From Altica lythri (taxonomy: Eukaryota; Arthropoda; Insecta; Coleoptera; Chrysomelidae), in assembly GCA_964028335.1 (NCBI GenBank), contig OZ034808.1, forward strand, positions 30,867,379-30,931,378: a DNA stretch of 64,000 nucleotides, given 5' to 3'. The position numbers and the translations under genes were made by a program. The notes beneath the pieces were generated by a model. It saw nothing but the letters and a program-made list of their open reading frames with translations. It ran no database searches and was not told the DNA's origin. Of the stretch, positions 55,301-61,749 are shown one piece after another; the first letter of the stretch is position 1, and each line of letters opens with the position of its first letter.

Positions 55301-55742
55301 TTTATTTATATACTGGATAAGTATTTTAATCAATTTGTAAAATAAAGATTTTAATTTTAAAGACTGCCAAAATAGGTAATAAAAATTGACCAGCAGATTT
55401 TTTTACTATAGTAGCAACCATCTTTGCGGATATTTTATCGTGTTTATTTGTTCCAAACTTTTTATTTCAGAATTTACTTAAAAATTACTGGATTACATCA
55501 TTTCCTTTGAGGATATATATTAACATTTTATTTTTTATTTTTATAGAAACCCAACACCCAGTGCAGATCCACTTTTAAATAATGTAATATGGCCACCATT
55601 CGTAAATAGCAACAGCACCGATACCTACTATCTTAACATTAATACTGAACTTCAGGTATTGACAAACCCTAAAAATGCCGATATTCAGTTTTATAAGGAA
55701 ATCTACGCTGCATGTGGAGCAGGCAATTATGATACATATTAA
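37367..55742 (+). CDS. secreted type-B carboxylesterase (juvenile hormone esterase / venom carboxylesterase-like), ten exons
   Basis: Exons 37367-37432, 41344-41466, 41524-41658, 41718-42048, 42108-42304, 48359-48536, 48806-48972, 51706-51844, 55167-55290 and 55547-55742 join in frame to 551 residues plus TAA. Residues 1-22 form a signal peptide (MNSILLKF..VIFCVNLAKA), so the product should be exported. The alpha/beta-hydrolase landmarks are in order: FLGIPYAEPP, EDCLTLSVYTP, the oxyanion segment WIHGGYF (about 118-124), nucleophile Ser ~202 in GGQSAGA, acid Glu ~335 in TSNEA, and His ~449 in GVGHGEDL. The triad is therefore complete and correctly spaced, predicting hydrolysis of carboxylic esters. 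Whether the substrate is juvenile hormone, a pheromone or a xenobiotic cannot be read from the sequence. All borders are GT-AG except intron 6, which looks GC-AG. Introns 1, 5, 7 and 8 are swollen by transposons. Confidence 0.93.
37615..38400 (-). pseudogene. LINE C-terminal fragment in esterase intron 1
   Basis: Reverse-complemented, 37620-37930 matches the LINE tail at 57680-58010: the blocks CCGATGTCAGG, CCTCGGGAG, ATTTTTAAGGCATTGACCA-like and CTGTGGGAATC-like occur in the same order, though here stops intervene. At 38230-37967 a minus-strand frame ends LSWIKVNRIADNLARRATKL, the end of an RNase H domain (usual motif GNExADxLAR). Confidence 0.7.
38700..39125 (-). pseudogene. second LINE RNase H fragment in esterase intron 1
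   Basis: Third member of the set at 4790 and 36645. Minus-strand pieces include SWATIKNLKELSRLVYGSR, the RNase H strand/helix around the usual TDSxAA motif. Broken by stops. Confidence 0.6.
39126..39673. other. AT-rich intronic DNA, nothing recognised
   Basis: Part of esterase intron 1; no supported features. Confidence 0.5.
39674..39871. mobile_element. ~198-bp MITE in esterase intron 1
   Basis: Left end AAAAAAGCTTTTATTTAAAC...GCTCTA (39674-39700) and its reverse complement at 39846-39871 form an inverted repeat of about 26 bp. The interior is AT-rich and non-coding. Superfamily unknown; no clear target duplication. Confidence 0.7.
39880..40760. other. intronic DNA with old repeat debris, unidentified
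   Basis: More GC-balanced than the neighbourhood between 39950 and 40260. A 69-codon minus-strand frame (40229-40020) is open but has no recognisable domain. Probably an old transposon piece. Confidence 0.35.
40764..41110. repeat. ~120-bp tandem repeat (about 3 units) just before esterase exon 2
   Basis: Units starting ATTGGATTTAGAGTAA-like recur at 40764, 40884, 41008 and, shortened, 41096. Each holds a TTTGATATCCATATTG-like block and a CCGCCATCTTG block. Units are diverged, suggesting an old satellite or the interior of a transposon. Confidence 0.75.
42407..43015. mobile_element. composite hairpin element, module 1 (copy A), TA target duplication
   Basis: Terminal inverted repeat TTTTTCTACAACCG (42407-42420) pairs with CGGTTGTAGAAAAA (ending 43015); TA flanks both ends (42405-42406, 43016-43017). 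Immediately inside the left end is a perfect 12-bp-stem hairpin, CCGTGCGTAAAG...CTTTACGCACGG (42418-42447). The interior has a tRNA-like segment and no protein gene. The same plan recurs at 61524-61743. The TA duplication suggests Tc1/mariner-type mobilisation, but the family is not one I can name. It sits in esterase intron 5. Confidence 0.7.
42569..42637 (+). tRNA. degenerate tRNA-Arg(TCT)-like, probably tRNA-derived pseudogene
   Basis: An A-box-like TTGGCCGAGAACG (42572-42584) and an exact B-box GGTTCAATTCC (42616-42626) are spaced as in a tRNA. The segment between folds as an anticodon arm: CTGG/CCAG stem with loop CTTCTAC, giving anticodon TCT after U33. The T stem has one mismatch and the acceptor stem is poor. 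A T9 run follows at 42639-42647, a possible Pol III terminator. Likely a tRNA-derived (SINE-like) relic inside the hairpin element rather than a working tRNA. Confidence 0.4.
43023..43136. mobile_element. composite hairpin element, module 2 (copy A): 114-bp hairpin MITE
   Basis: TGCAACTCGTGCGTAAA at 43023 and its inverted counterpart ending at 43136 make a nearly complete hairpin with TA on both sides (43021-43022, 43137-43138). The centre reads CGCATTCGCCTGCGGCTCAT. Its stem shares GTGCGTAAA with the hairpin at 42418 but not with the equivalent 115-bp module at 61750-61864, whose stem carries GTGTTAAAAGTGA instead. Confidence 0.75.
43141..43550. repeat. T-rich low-complexity tract (left of the MULE)
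   Basis: About 400 bp of poly-T interrupted by single other bases, and similar T-rich sequence resumes on the other side of the MULE (45066-45180). The MULE therefore appears to have inserted into a low-complexity tract. Confidence 0.65.
43552..45065. mobile_element. 1.5 kb MULE (Mutator-like) element
   Basis: The ends share an imperfect inverted repeat of about 100 bp: both (right end reversed) carry GGTCWCTWGCGCGCCGCG about 10 bp in and TAGGACACTTG...GCGCCAG about 70 bp in. A G(T)7-8 string abuts both ends and may be the target duplication, although the T-rich context makes that uncertain. A broken FLYWCH-MULE transposase lies inside on the minus strand (44823-43897). Confidence 0.75.
43897..44823 (-). 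pseudogene. FLYWCH-MULE transposase, frameshifted and 3'-truncated
   Basis: Minus strand. First exon 44823-44615 begins METMLSVRGKKLIVLDKYT. A one-base loss near 44765 then shifts the frame; in the shifted frame the sequence has TYRCTQKNC and NNNCHNHTC, i.e. the C2H2 set of a FLYWCH zinc finger. A GTAATA...CCAG intron (44614-44527) joins in phase to the second exon, which runs to 43897 and includes QKIYVDGTFEYCPKFFIQLY and HYNPLVFILLSNKNAETYF. These are the first catalytic Asp region (DGTF) and following strand of the MULE DDE domain. It stops after CDFEKAIH (second Asp), so the last catalytic Glu is absent. Dead copy. Confidence 0.85.
45066..45700. other. T-rich tract then AT-rich intronic DNA
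   Basis: 45066-45180 continues the T-rich low-complexity tract; 45181-45700 is AT-rich with no recognisable feature. Confidence 0.5.
45760..46120 (-). pseudogene. mariner-like transposase N-terminal fragment
   Basis: On the minus strand a GRP motif near 46020 is followed by VYQMILKDRRINIRDIAAII and then, in another frame, ESSSHTLNEKLGMPKILVQR. This is the second helix-turn-helix region of mariner transposases (usual pattern ..DRR.TI.E.A...IS..S....L...L...K...R). Frameshifted, with no catalytic domain. Confidence 0.65.
46400..47446. mobile_element. 1047-bp element with palindromic 16-bp terminal inverted repeats
   Basis: The left end GAAGTTATACTTCTAT (46400-46415) and right end ATAGAAGTATAACTTC (47431-47446) are perfect inverted repeats; the following GCACGCGCCCGG and GTGCACTCGGCGG are similar. 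The terminal core GAAGTWWWACTTC is itself nearly palindromic and resembles the GAAGTTTTACTTC at the ends of the 1.3 kb repeat. The interior contains three 133-bp tandem units and no protein gene. Class unknown. Confidence 0.7.
46471..46800. repeat. 133-bp tandem repeat, nearly three units
   Basis: GATATTCGTGTTCAGCGACC at 46471 recurs, with changes, at 46603 and 46737. The rest of each unit also aligns (CCTAGTACCAA, AATTTGCATAAAA, GCCGGAGAC-like). All lie inside the 1047-bp element near its left end. Confidence 0.85.
47447..47757. other. left part of a degraded Harbinger element, or spacer
   Basis: GC-balanced from 47470 to 47700 with an open plus-strand frame of 80 codons that has no recognisable domain. 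TAAGTTGAGCAGAGCTCA near 47504 is loosely complementary to TGAGTCAAGCTGAGCTTA near 48152, so this may be the left flank of the Harbinger remnant. Confidence 0.35.
47758..48075 (-). pseudogene. PIF/Harbinger (HARBI1-like) transposase N-terminal fragment
   Basis: The minus-strand frame begins MNNAIVAFLIEEIENDEEDL and continues with VKRRLFRNEIKFREYFRLSR, then ELFEIVLNFI and HPITPEEKLCI. This helical segment precedes the DDE nuclease in HARBI1-type transposases. The frame stops there; the nuclease domain is missing. Confidence 0.75.
48537..48805 (+). other. GC-AG intron (intron 6 of the esterase)
   Basis: The only junction that keeps the esterase frame between exon 6 and exon 7 is ACTG|GCAAGT...TTTTAG|CTCTAA, joining T-A-L-I-R. 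GCAAGT is the usual sequence of the minor GC donor class. The nearest GT (four bases downstream) would shift the frame. Confidence 0.75.
49123..50514 (-). CDS. C-terminal half of a non-LTR retrotransposon polyprotein (likely restriction-like-endonuclease type), 5'-truncated
   Basis: A 463-codon frame without a stop lies on the minus strand in esterase intron 7. The N-terminal part (AYYLLRHCFAVPKLTYLLRT, then SRGGIGVRRVEDLCLPAFL) is the post-RT thumb/linker. A zinc knuckle CTCGEEVDAFGHHGWNC (C-x-C-x8-H-x4-C spacing) follows, then KRADGMTLIPW...LVWDATCSDTLA with EAG..A..AA..K..KY. The layout CCHC then (R)PD-x(~14)-D is that of R2/NeSL-like elements with a restriction-like endonuclease; here the usual Pro of the PD pair is Ala. 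The first 49123-proximal residues end ..EIYYILDSKL. The RT domain is absent, as in 5'-truncated LINE insertions. The open frame suggests a recent insertion. Confidence 0.75.
   Translation of the reverse strand: MIYDMISPFIEKFESLSPGIKILSDVDLLETPITDVSFQDILVRKLDELTLLFQRLKDLKNVHIAYYLLRHCFAVPKLTYLLRTTPTWKYRNFLIKFNELIKLTLEHLMNCQLTPEAYNKATLPVSRGGIGVRRVEDLCLPAFLSSVYGVSKLVNMMLNLSDSDRPQISYFEEAMSNWNSLNPEPNIPLSPFIQKQWDTINLNRIANTTTFSSDKAKAIHLALERSESNAWLLALPSRAIGTVLDNNTFRISMGLRLACKICSALTCTCGEEVDAFGHHGWNCSKSAGRYFRHQEINSIISRALSSAKIPSRLEPVGLSRDDGKRADGMTLIPWQNGQCLVWDATCSDTLAPSHIKYSEKEAGLVAKNAALAKMRKYSGIVDQNMIFLPFAVESMGPWCDEAIAFTNKLGGILAHQNGEPRSRSYLVQRIEIAIQRGNAVSIMGTFSHSDPLSEIYYILDSKL
50640..51345 (+). pseudogene. 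mariner transposase pseudogene in esterase intron 7
   Basis: The plus-strand order is: SQKSKKWFASIGVNKGSSKN; SSNESWIYSYEPENKRQSA (first catalytic region, normally DExW; here NESW); KKMVATFVSKYGHVATIALE; then, after a stop near 50976, LHQDNVSAHIA (second Asp) and LLDHPLDSPELSSNDVFTF (third Asp). Later frames are broken. It is a diverged sister of the copy at 60440-61135. Confidence 0.85.
51845..52299. other. AT-rich intronic DNA, nothing recognised
   Basis: Start of esterase intron 8. No supported feature apart from a short AGTATAAAGTATAAAGTAGG duplication near 52150-52170. Confidence 0.45.
52300..52457. repeat. hairpin plus (ATTTCG)n hexamer microsatellite
   Basis: AACTTCCCG (52300) pairs with CGGGAAGTT (ending 52343) around an A/T loop. 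It is followed by a TTACCCCG...TTTTCGAAAATCGA segment and then about eight GATTTC/GATTTT hexamers (52409-52457). The whole looks like the end of a dispersed repeat. Confidence 0.6.
52701..54734 (-). mobile_element. 2.0 kb piggyBac element, transposase dead
   Basis: TTAA flanks both ends (52697-52700 and 54735-54738). The ends are inverted repeats: TAGGTTAAGCACCAAGG on the left, and CAGGTTAAGCGCCAAGG for the right when reversed. Subterminal copies of GGCGGACACCGGTGTCC-like words lie near both ends. On the minus strand, fragments read DPGFIPLNNI (acidic N-terminal region), SDNWYTSLQLAHVLLDNYTH (the DN-[FW]-YTS piggyBac signature, near 53430-53370), and a Cys-rich end AYCKQCEGNPRYC near 53010-52970. 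Many stops in between. It sits in esterase intron 8. Confidence 0.85.
54739..55160. other. AT-rich intronic DNA, nothing recognised
   Basis: Remainder of esterase intron 8; no supported features. Confidence 0.5.
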
Positions 55743-55937
55743 ACCAGCGGATAGTATAACGAACATTGATACAACAATTCTTTAAGTTCTTTTAAAATGC
55801 TTAATATTTGCCTGCATTAAAGTCGGTGATAATTGGTTTATCTTTTGTTGTTACTGATAATTATAATCCAACGAGCGAGTAAATTGTTTCCCATAATTGC
55901 ATTTTATCGATGATTGTTATAAAAATTATTATTGTTT

Positions 55938-55943
55938 AATAAA
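55938..55943 (+). promoter_or_regulatory. candidate poly(A) signal of the esterase gene
   Basis: AATAAA 196 bp after the esterase stop codon; the first canonical hexamer downstream. Confidence 0.55.
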
Positions 55944-56077
55944 TTGTTTACAAAATTTCAATAATATTTATTTCAAGTTTATTTAAATTCAAGAAAAACA
56001 GTAAATTTTTTTTCTATAGATGAAGAATTCTAGTCAAGCTTTAGTGGGCAGTATTGTACTCAACCTGTGGAGACAAG

Positions 56078-56255
56078 TACAATCTGCCCAATTTCACTTT
56101 AGCTCTGACGTTGAGATGCGCACTGGTTTATGATGAACCAAGGTGGGGAGACGCTCAGATTGTCGGTCTCGCGACAATGTCTTCTGGCTTTGTTGCGATG
56201 CTCTCTCTTCTTCATTTGCGCATATCACAGTTAAAGTGAAATTGGGCAGATTGTA
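56078..56255. mobile_element. ~175-bp MITE with perfect inverted ends and TA duplication
   Basis: TACAATCTGCCCAATTTCAC at 56078 and its perfect reverse complement ending at 56255 form a 24-bp inverted repeat that includes the TA target on each side. The centre is GC-balanced, with GTCGGTCTCGCGACAATG-type short inversions. Tc1/mariner-type MITE by its TA target. Confidence 0.8.
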
Positions 56256-56574
56256 TCTAATCGAAACTTACCATAGCGAGATTTTGATCCAATTAATCAC
56301 TCTTCTAGATTTTAATGAAAATGTCAACAGTGAGGAGAGATACCGTTAAAATTTACTGGCATAGAAGAAAAAATACCCAGTGTTTATAGTTTTGTTTTAT
56401 CGGAAAAAGTAACTCGGAGCTATACCGTACTGCTTTGAGTTACTAATATTTAAGCTGGAATATACGAGTAGTTAATCAAACTACTATTTTCAAATGTTTT
56501 GTATGAAAAATATTAAAATTGTTAATTTTAACTGAGAATAAACGACAAATCGTTTGTAATTTACTGCCAGGAAC

Positions 56575-56690
56575 GTCAGGTATAGCCTTAACCGGGCTAA
56601 GGCACCATACGGGGTAATTGCTGTACGTCATAATTAACGTACAACAGCTGAACTAAGGCACTGTTTATAGTGCCTTAGCTAAACCAATCT
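56575..56690. repeat. cluster of short hairpins built on CTAAGGCAC
   Basis: GCCTTAACCGGGCTAAGGC (56585-56603), GTACGT...ACGTAC (about 56623-56642) and CTAAGGCAC...GTGCCTTAG (56653-56678) are three successive short palindromes, the first and third sharing sequence. It may be the left terminus of the mariner remnant that follows. Confidence 0.6.
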
Positions 56691-56739
56691 AAAGGGTGTT
56701 TTTTAGAGGTTTAGAACTTTTAGTTGGCAATAGTTTTTT

Positions 56740-57520
56740 AATACGCAGCCCTTTTGACTCCTGTCGAGTGATTTATGTTTAGTTCGTTATCGAGCACAGA
56801 AATTGGATATGTGTGGAAGATTTTGTGGAAAGATCTTGGTTATGGTGCTTATAAAATCCAACTCATGCAAGAATTAAAGCTACAAGATCACCTAGTAAGT
56901 CGTAGATTCGGTGGATGGACCCAAAACAAGCGTTGATACCGATTTTCAAATACGTTAATAAACAAAACTGGCGTATTTGGAGTTATGATAATCCTCAAAT
57001 GTATGATGAAACACTATTACATACAGAAAAGCTGACTTGTGGTGTGCTTTATGGGCTGTAGGAATAATTGTTCCGTACTTCTTTAAAAACGACGCTGACC
57101 AGAACGTTACAGTCAATGGTGACCGCTATAGAATCCTAATAACTGACATTTTAGTTCATTAATTGAATAACCATGATGTGCAGGAGCTGTGGTTTTAACA
57201 AGACGGCACAACATGTCACACAGCTCGTGGCACAATTGATTTATTGAAGGAAACGTTTGGTAACCGCAAAAATTCACGATTCAGACCCGTAAATTGGCCT
57301 TCAAGATCGTGCGATTTAAAGCCGCTTTACTATATTCTGTGGGGATATGTAAGTCTACACCAATAAGCCCGCAACAATTGACTTTGAGGATAACATTCGC
57401 CACGTTATTGTCGATATACGGCCACAAATCATCGAAAATTGGACATCCACATTAGACTATGTCCAAGGCACTCGTGGTGGTCACATACCGGAAGTCATAT
57501 TTAAATTATGAAGTTTTCTT
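56740..57520 (+). pseudogene. mariner-like transposase pseudogene
   Basis: Plus-strand blocks: VWKILWKDLGYGAYKIQLMQ and QELKLQDHL (end of the helix-turn-helix region), a diverged VNKQNWRIWSYDNPQMYDET after the first Asp region, FKNDADQNVTVNGDRYRILI, QDGTTCHTARGTIDLL (second Asp), and WPSRSCDLKPLYYILWGYV (third acidic site), finishing with a TLDYVQGTRGGHIPEVIFKL-like end. The pieces are in several frames. It is a different mariner lineage from the copies at 50640 and 60440. Confidence 0.85.
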
Positions 57521-57599
57521 ATAAGTTCTATTACAAATCCTTTGTGTGCACGGCTTTCAAAAAATATGTTCTAAGATTTTTTCATAATAGTCCGCAGTC

Positions 57600-58120
57600 G
57601 TGGACCTTATCAAACAGCACTCTCACCAAAAATTTATACAGTGCTGGGATGAAACTACGAACTGTAGAGTAGACTGGCCAGAGAGTTATTACCTCATCTT
57701 GGCGAGGAAACAGCAAAAAAAATTAAGGCATTGACCAGACAAAATCTCCGAACAGCTGTGAGAATCTTGACAGGTCACTGCCAATTGCGACAACATCTCT
57801 TTAGGATGAAATTAACAGAATCGCCGCTATGCAGAGGATGCGAACAAGAAGAGGAAACAGTAGAACACATTATGTATGACTGCTCTGCTTTTTCTGAAAT
57901 CAGAAGATCCGTGTTGGGCGAGTACTGGCTTACACCAGCCGATGTCAGGGAGATCCCCCTCGGGAGCCTCAACACCTATTTTAAATCACTGGGCCTGGTG
58001 ACAGCCTGAGGTAAGGATATCCCTACATACAGGAGGATGCACAATGGGTCATATGTTGCCTCAGTGCTGGCTGAGCACTAGCTCGCCCCTCCCCAAATTT
58101 CCAGATCCAGATCCAGACCA
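57600..58120 (+). pseudogene. LINE C-terminal tail (best preserved copy of the family)
   Basis: An open frame ending TGA at 58007-58009 reads ALTRQNLRTAVRILTGHCQL, then a Cys-rich segment CRGCEQEEETVEHIMYDC, a typical C-terminal zinc-knuckle-like tail of RNase-H-bearing LINEs, and ends FKSLGLVTA. Upstream sequence (57600-57700) continues the same protein with stops. The nucleotide sequence matches esterase intron 1 (37620-37930, opposite strand), and the protein matches the decayed copies at 23830 and 22220. No RT domain; 5'-truncated. Confidence 0.8.
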
Positions 58121-58224
58121 TTGGAAAGAATGAATAATTGTTTTGACGATGTAATAAGAGGTTTCGAATTATCATAATATTTTAAATTAATCTGTAAAAA
58201 CATATGTATATGTATATTTGTATA

Positions 58225-58266
58225 TAATCAACTACCACGCGAGCAAAGCCGCGGGCACCAGCGAGT
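58225..58266 (+). repeat. possible Helitron 3' terminus
   Basis: CCACGCGAGCAAAGCCGCGG followed by GCACCAGCGAGT resembles the GC-rich 3' hairpin and CTRR-like end of insect Helitrons. A related CCACGCAAACGACGTCGCGG lies at 60246-60265. No 5' end or helicase seen. Confidence 0.3.
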
Positions 58267-58269
58267 ATT

Positions 58270-58865
58270 TTATGTTCTCATGGAAAATTGGCGAAAGCCT
58301 TTCACAGTTTAATCTCACTAGTTACTTACGTAGGCACTACTCACGTTTAATTGTTGTTATTGTTTTGTTTGTAACACTTATTTGGAAGTAGAACAAAATA
58401 GAGATAACGCCTATAAAAGTTCACTTTAGCTAAAATAAAAATAAACAGTATGATATATTTTACTCATAAAAGTCAACTTAATTAGAAGTAATAACTAATA
58501 ATTAGACGTAAGAAATATTAATTACTTACTTAGAAGCGTTTATCTATATGTAAGAATAAATAATACAATATTAAAATTTATATTAAGTAATTTTATATAG
58601 AAGGATTTGGAAAAAAGTCATTACTATGGATTATTATTAATTATTAATCTTTTCTGATCAAGTTAAATTATTAGGTTTGTATGGTAAAATCAGAAATCGT
58701 TAACTATTGAGAGGACGGGGACGTCCATTTGTGGGTAGTTTAAAAATTTGGTTGTACCCAAAGACAACAAATGAAAAATTACAAATTTTTTGAAGTTGTA
58801 TACAACTGTTTCCAATACGCTGACATCTTTAATATAGCTTCTCAGTACTTCCTTGGAAAATTCTT
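58270..58865. other. AT-rich intergenic DNA, nothing recognised
   Basis: No supported features. Confidence 0.5.
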
Positions 58866-58867
58866 AA

Positions 58868-59198
58868 GGCGTGTTTACATGATGCCAGTGACTGGCGCCA
58901 GTCTCACTGGCATGCCAGCGCTGGCATGGTACTGGCATCATGTAAACACTTTCTTGTGCCAGTGGCCCTCGTCCGCGTGCCCTCCAACCCCGCGCCAGTG
59001 GTTGTAGACACCTGTAAACACAGCGTTCCAGTGACTGGCGTACATGTGAAGGGTAAACTTCACCAAGTAGGAACTAGGGTGCCAGTGAGACTGTCGCCAG
59101 CTACTGGATACGTGTAAACGTACCAGTCCAGCGCTGTCCTAATCAAGCACTGGCATGCCAGTAAGACTGGCGCCAGTTACTGGCATCATGTAAACCGG
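58868..59198. mobile_element. ~330-bp GC-rich MITE packed with GCCAGT/ACTGGC words
   Basis: The two ends are nearly perfect inverted repeats about 49 bp long, starting GTTTACATGATGCCAGT (58873) and ending with its complement (59195). Inside, the hexamer GCCAGT or its complement ACTGGC recurs well over a dozen times, and GTTTACA/TGTAAAC recurs at internal positions. Abundant subterminal motif copies of this kind are usual for transposase-binding sites in hAT and related elements. No coding frame; target duplication not clear. Confidence 0.8.
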
Positions 59199-59733
59199 TC
59201 TTTCGAAATTGCATCCCAAAATAGGCAGGTAGAAAGTTTTATACATAAATTGCATCCGGTGTACAACGAAATTGCATCCTCGAGTTAAATTTCTGACATA
59301 GGGTAAAATCGTGGTATATAATAAATTTTGATACACAGTGTTGCCAAACTTTAAGCATAATAATGAGAATTTGGAAACTCCACAAACAATTTTTTTTGTT
59401 GTTCCCTAAATAAAGATTATATTCTCGTTATTTGTAATTTCTTTTGATGATGCTTTAACAAATATTCCATGAAATTAGAAATGAGTTTTTTCCTAATGAG
59501 ACTCTATCAGGGCAATCTAATATTATGATACTACTATATCTAGTACCTAATCTACAACAAGAAGATTATCCCCTGGTTGACTGTGTTTCTAATTATTTCA
59601 AATATTTTATTAAGTTAACATTTTACCTGGTTGGATTTATTATTTTATCTATCGTTTCTTTAGTAAACATTTGTAAGTGTTAGTACCAGTTATAATAAAA
59701 GTAACGTTTTGTATTAGTGAAAAAGGAAAATTC

Positions 59734-60039
59734 ATGTTAGTAGTTGACGGATATTGTTTTAGTTTTCATAAAATGTTAGTTAAAAACACAGTGAAAAGGT
59801 GGCAGTGCAGCAAACGAACATGTAAGGCTTTTGTAAAAACTTAAAGTGCTGAAGATGTAGTAGTAAAATCGGTTTTGGACCATAATCATGAAACGTTAGA
59901 AACAGGTGTTTTTAATAGAAATTTTTTAAGTAATTCAGTTAAAAGCAAGGCAGTATGTAACATTTGTGATAAGCCCCTTAAACTCATTAGAAGTGAAATT
60001 AAAAACACTGGTATTGATACTTTCACTACAAACGACTGA
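59734..60039 (+). pseudogene. orphan FLYWCH zinc-finger fragment with one in-frame stop
   Basis: Starting at ATG 59734 the frame reads MLVVDGYCFSFHKMLVK, then VKRWQCSKRTCKAFVKT, a TAA at 59842-59844, then DHNHETLETG in the same frame, ending at TGA 60037-60039. The C-x4-C ... H-x-H set with the preceding G-Y-x-F and W is the FLYWCH finger found in MULE-type transposases and some host factors. No MULE nuclease follows. It is not a close copy of the finger at 44.7 kb. Confidence 0.7.
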
Positions 60040-60079
60040 GGATTAGACAAAATCTATATACATATAATAAAACTGTAGA

Positions 60080-60420
60080 AATGTATATGTTTGTGCGCGC
60101 ATCACATGAAAACTACTGATCCTATTCGAATGCGGTTTTCTAAGACGTATTTGTCTTCTTTCAACTTGACATCTGGTGTATAAAACTTTCTCCCCCCACC
60201 CCTTTAACGGGGTGAGGAAAGAAATTTTTATACAAAAATCAACACGCCACGCAAACGACGTCGCGGGTACATCGAAATAGAACCTAAAAATGTGGTTAGA
60301 TTTTTTGTCTGTCTGTCTGTATGTTTGTGCGCGCATCACATGAAAACTACTGATCCGATTCGAATGCGGTTTTCACAGATGTATTTGTGTTCTTTCAACT
60401 TAACATCTGGTGTAAAAAAA
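60080..60420. repeat. two ~240-bp direct repeats (Helitron-like or satellite)
   Basis: The block TTTGTGCGCGCATCACATGA followed by AAACTACTGATCC and TCGAATGCGGTTTTC occurs at about 60090 and again at about 60328, each followed by TTCTTTCAACTT and CATCTGGTGTA. Between the units are a CCACGCAAACGACGTCGCGG block and a (GTCT)n run at 60308-60320. Confidence 0.75.
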
Positions 60421-60439
60421 CTTTTTTTTAAGCAGTGAG

Positions 60440-61135
60440 CACTTGCATTACCCCATATAGGATGATTCTATGTGTTACTTTGTCGGAGTTTCGCGATAAC
60501 TTCTGGTAAAAAATGTTTCTGTACTAATCGAAAAAGTAACCTTTCTTCGATCGTCTAAAGCAATTGTTGCTACATGTCCAGATTTTGACACAGAAGTTGG
60601 GACCATCTTCTTTGAGACACTTTGAGGACGGATCACTTTTGTTGGTATTGTCTCAGCATAAAACACCCACATATTTTCCGGTTCTTAGGAGTTAATCCAA
60701 GATTCATCGACACTAACAATAATATAAACGTTTTTTAAACTTCCTTTGTTGAACCATTACAATGTTTTTCGACACCAATTGACGCGAAACGCTTTTTACT
60801 CTTCTGTGAGAAAATAAGAGATACAACAGGAATCCGACTTCATATCACCCAGTTCTTATAGTAGGATCATTTGGATCAAGTCTTTGAAATGTCATCCTTA
60901 ATTAGCTGACAAACCGCATAAATATTATGCTTTGTGACTGCTGTTTTGGGTGGACCAGCGGGAAATAGTTGAATGGTCTTGTGCTTCATTCTTAAACACA
61001 GAAATCATTTTAGCAAGACATTGCTGTTGATATAATCCTCTCCGAAAATTTTTCGTCCAACTTGCTAATTTCAGATATTCACTGTACCTGCAGGACTCAT
61101 TGTGTCGCAATGAAACTCTGGATTTATGTCAACAA
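60440..61135 (-). pseudogene. mariner transposase pseudogene (minus strand), sister of 50640-51345
   Basis: Minus-strand blocks: a KTAVTKHNI... region near 60940; SHRRVKSVSRQLVSKN-like sequence near 60810; VDESWINS (first catalytic region, retaining the Asp-Glu pair) near 60700; then the open piece 60672-60475 with TKVIRPQSVSKKMVPTSVSK and GHVATIALDDRR. The last two blocks match the plus-strand copy in esterase intron 7. Both are broken at different places. Confidence 0.85.
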
Positions 61136-61523
61136 AAGATTCAGATTAGATTTGAAGGTTCTATTGATGGCTCCTTCTAAGCGGCTATATACAAAACTAA
61201 AAAGACAACCCTTGTATTAAGGAAGCAAGGGTATCTAGTCAAGAAAGTGTGAAACGAAAATTTTCCATATCAAGGTGCGCTGAAGGTTAATCATAGAACT
61301 AGAAATAACCAAATACTTTTTTCGCCGGTAGCAAAAGCATCAAACATACGTTGTGGTAACTGTTTTATATGACTTCTGGTTTGATCCAATGGTATTTTTT
61401 TTATCTATGTATGCGGTAAATTTCCATTTGGCATTTGTCTTATAAAATAGGGAATCTTTACTTTTAGATTTGTTTGTTTTCTAACTATATCTCGTTATAA
61501 TTGGATAAGTGATTAAATATATA

Positions 61524-61743
61524 TTTTTTTGTACAACTGTCATTAAAAGTGACACTTTTAATGATAGCAAACAATGTTAAAAACGATTGTTTACATAGCA
61601 GCGTGTTAAAAATACTTTTAACACGCTGCCATGTAAACAAGTTTACTTTTAACACGGTTTAGTTTACTTTTAACACGGTTTAGTTTATTGTCATTGCAAA
61701 TTCGCTCATTTCATTATCAAAATAGGGAAGTTGTACAAAAAAC
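61524..61743. mobile_element. composite hairpin element, module 1 (copy B)
   Basis: Ends TTTTTTGTACAACT and AGTTGTACAAAAAA are inverted repeats, equivalent to TTTTTCTACAACCG at 42407. Immediately inside the left end is a hairpin (TGTCATTAAAAGTG...CACTTTTAATGATA), in the place where copy A has a different hairpin. A 50-bp palindrome with a 23-25-bp stem (61589-61638; arms GTTTACAT.GCAGCGTGTTA) and two further ACTTTTAACACGGTTTAGTT repeats follow. No protein gene. Confidence 0.7.
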
Positions 61744-61749
61744 ATTGTA

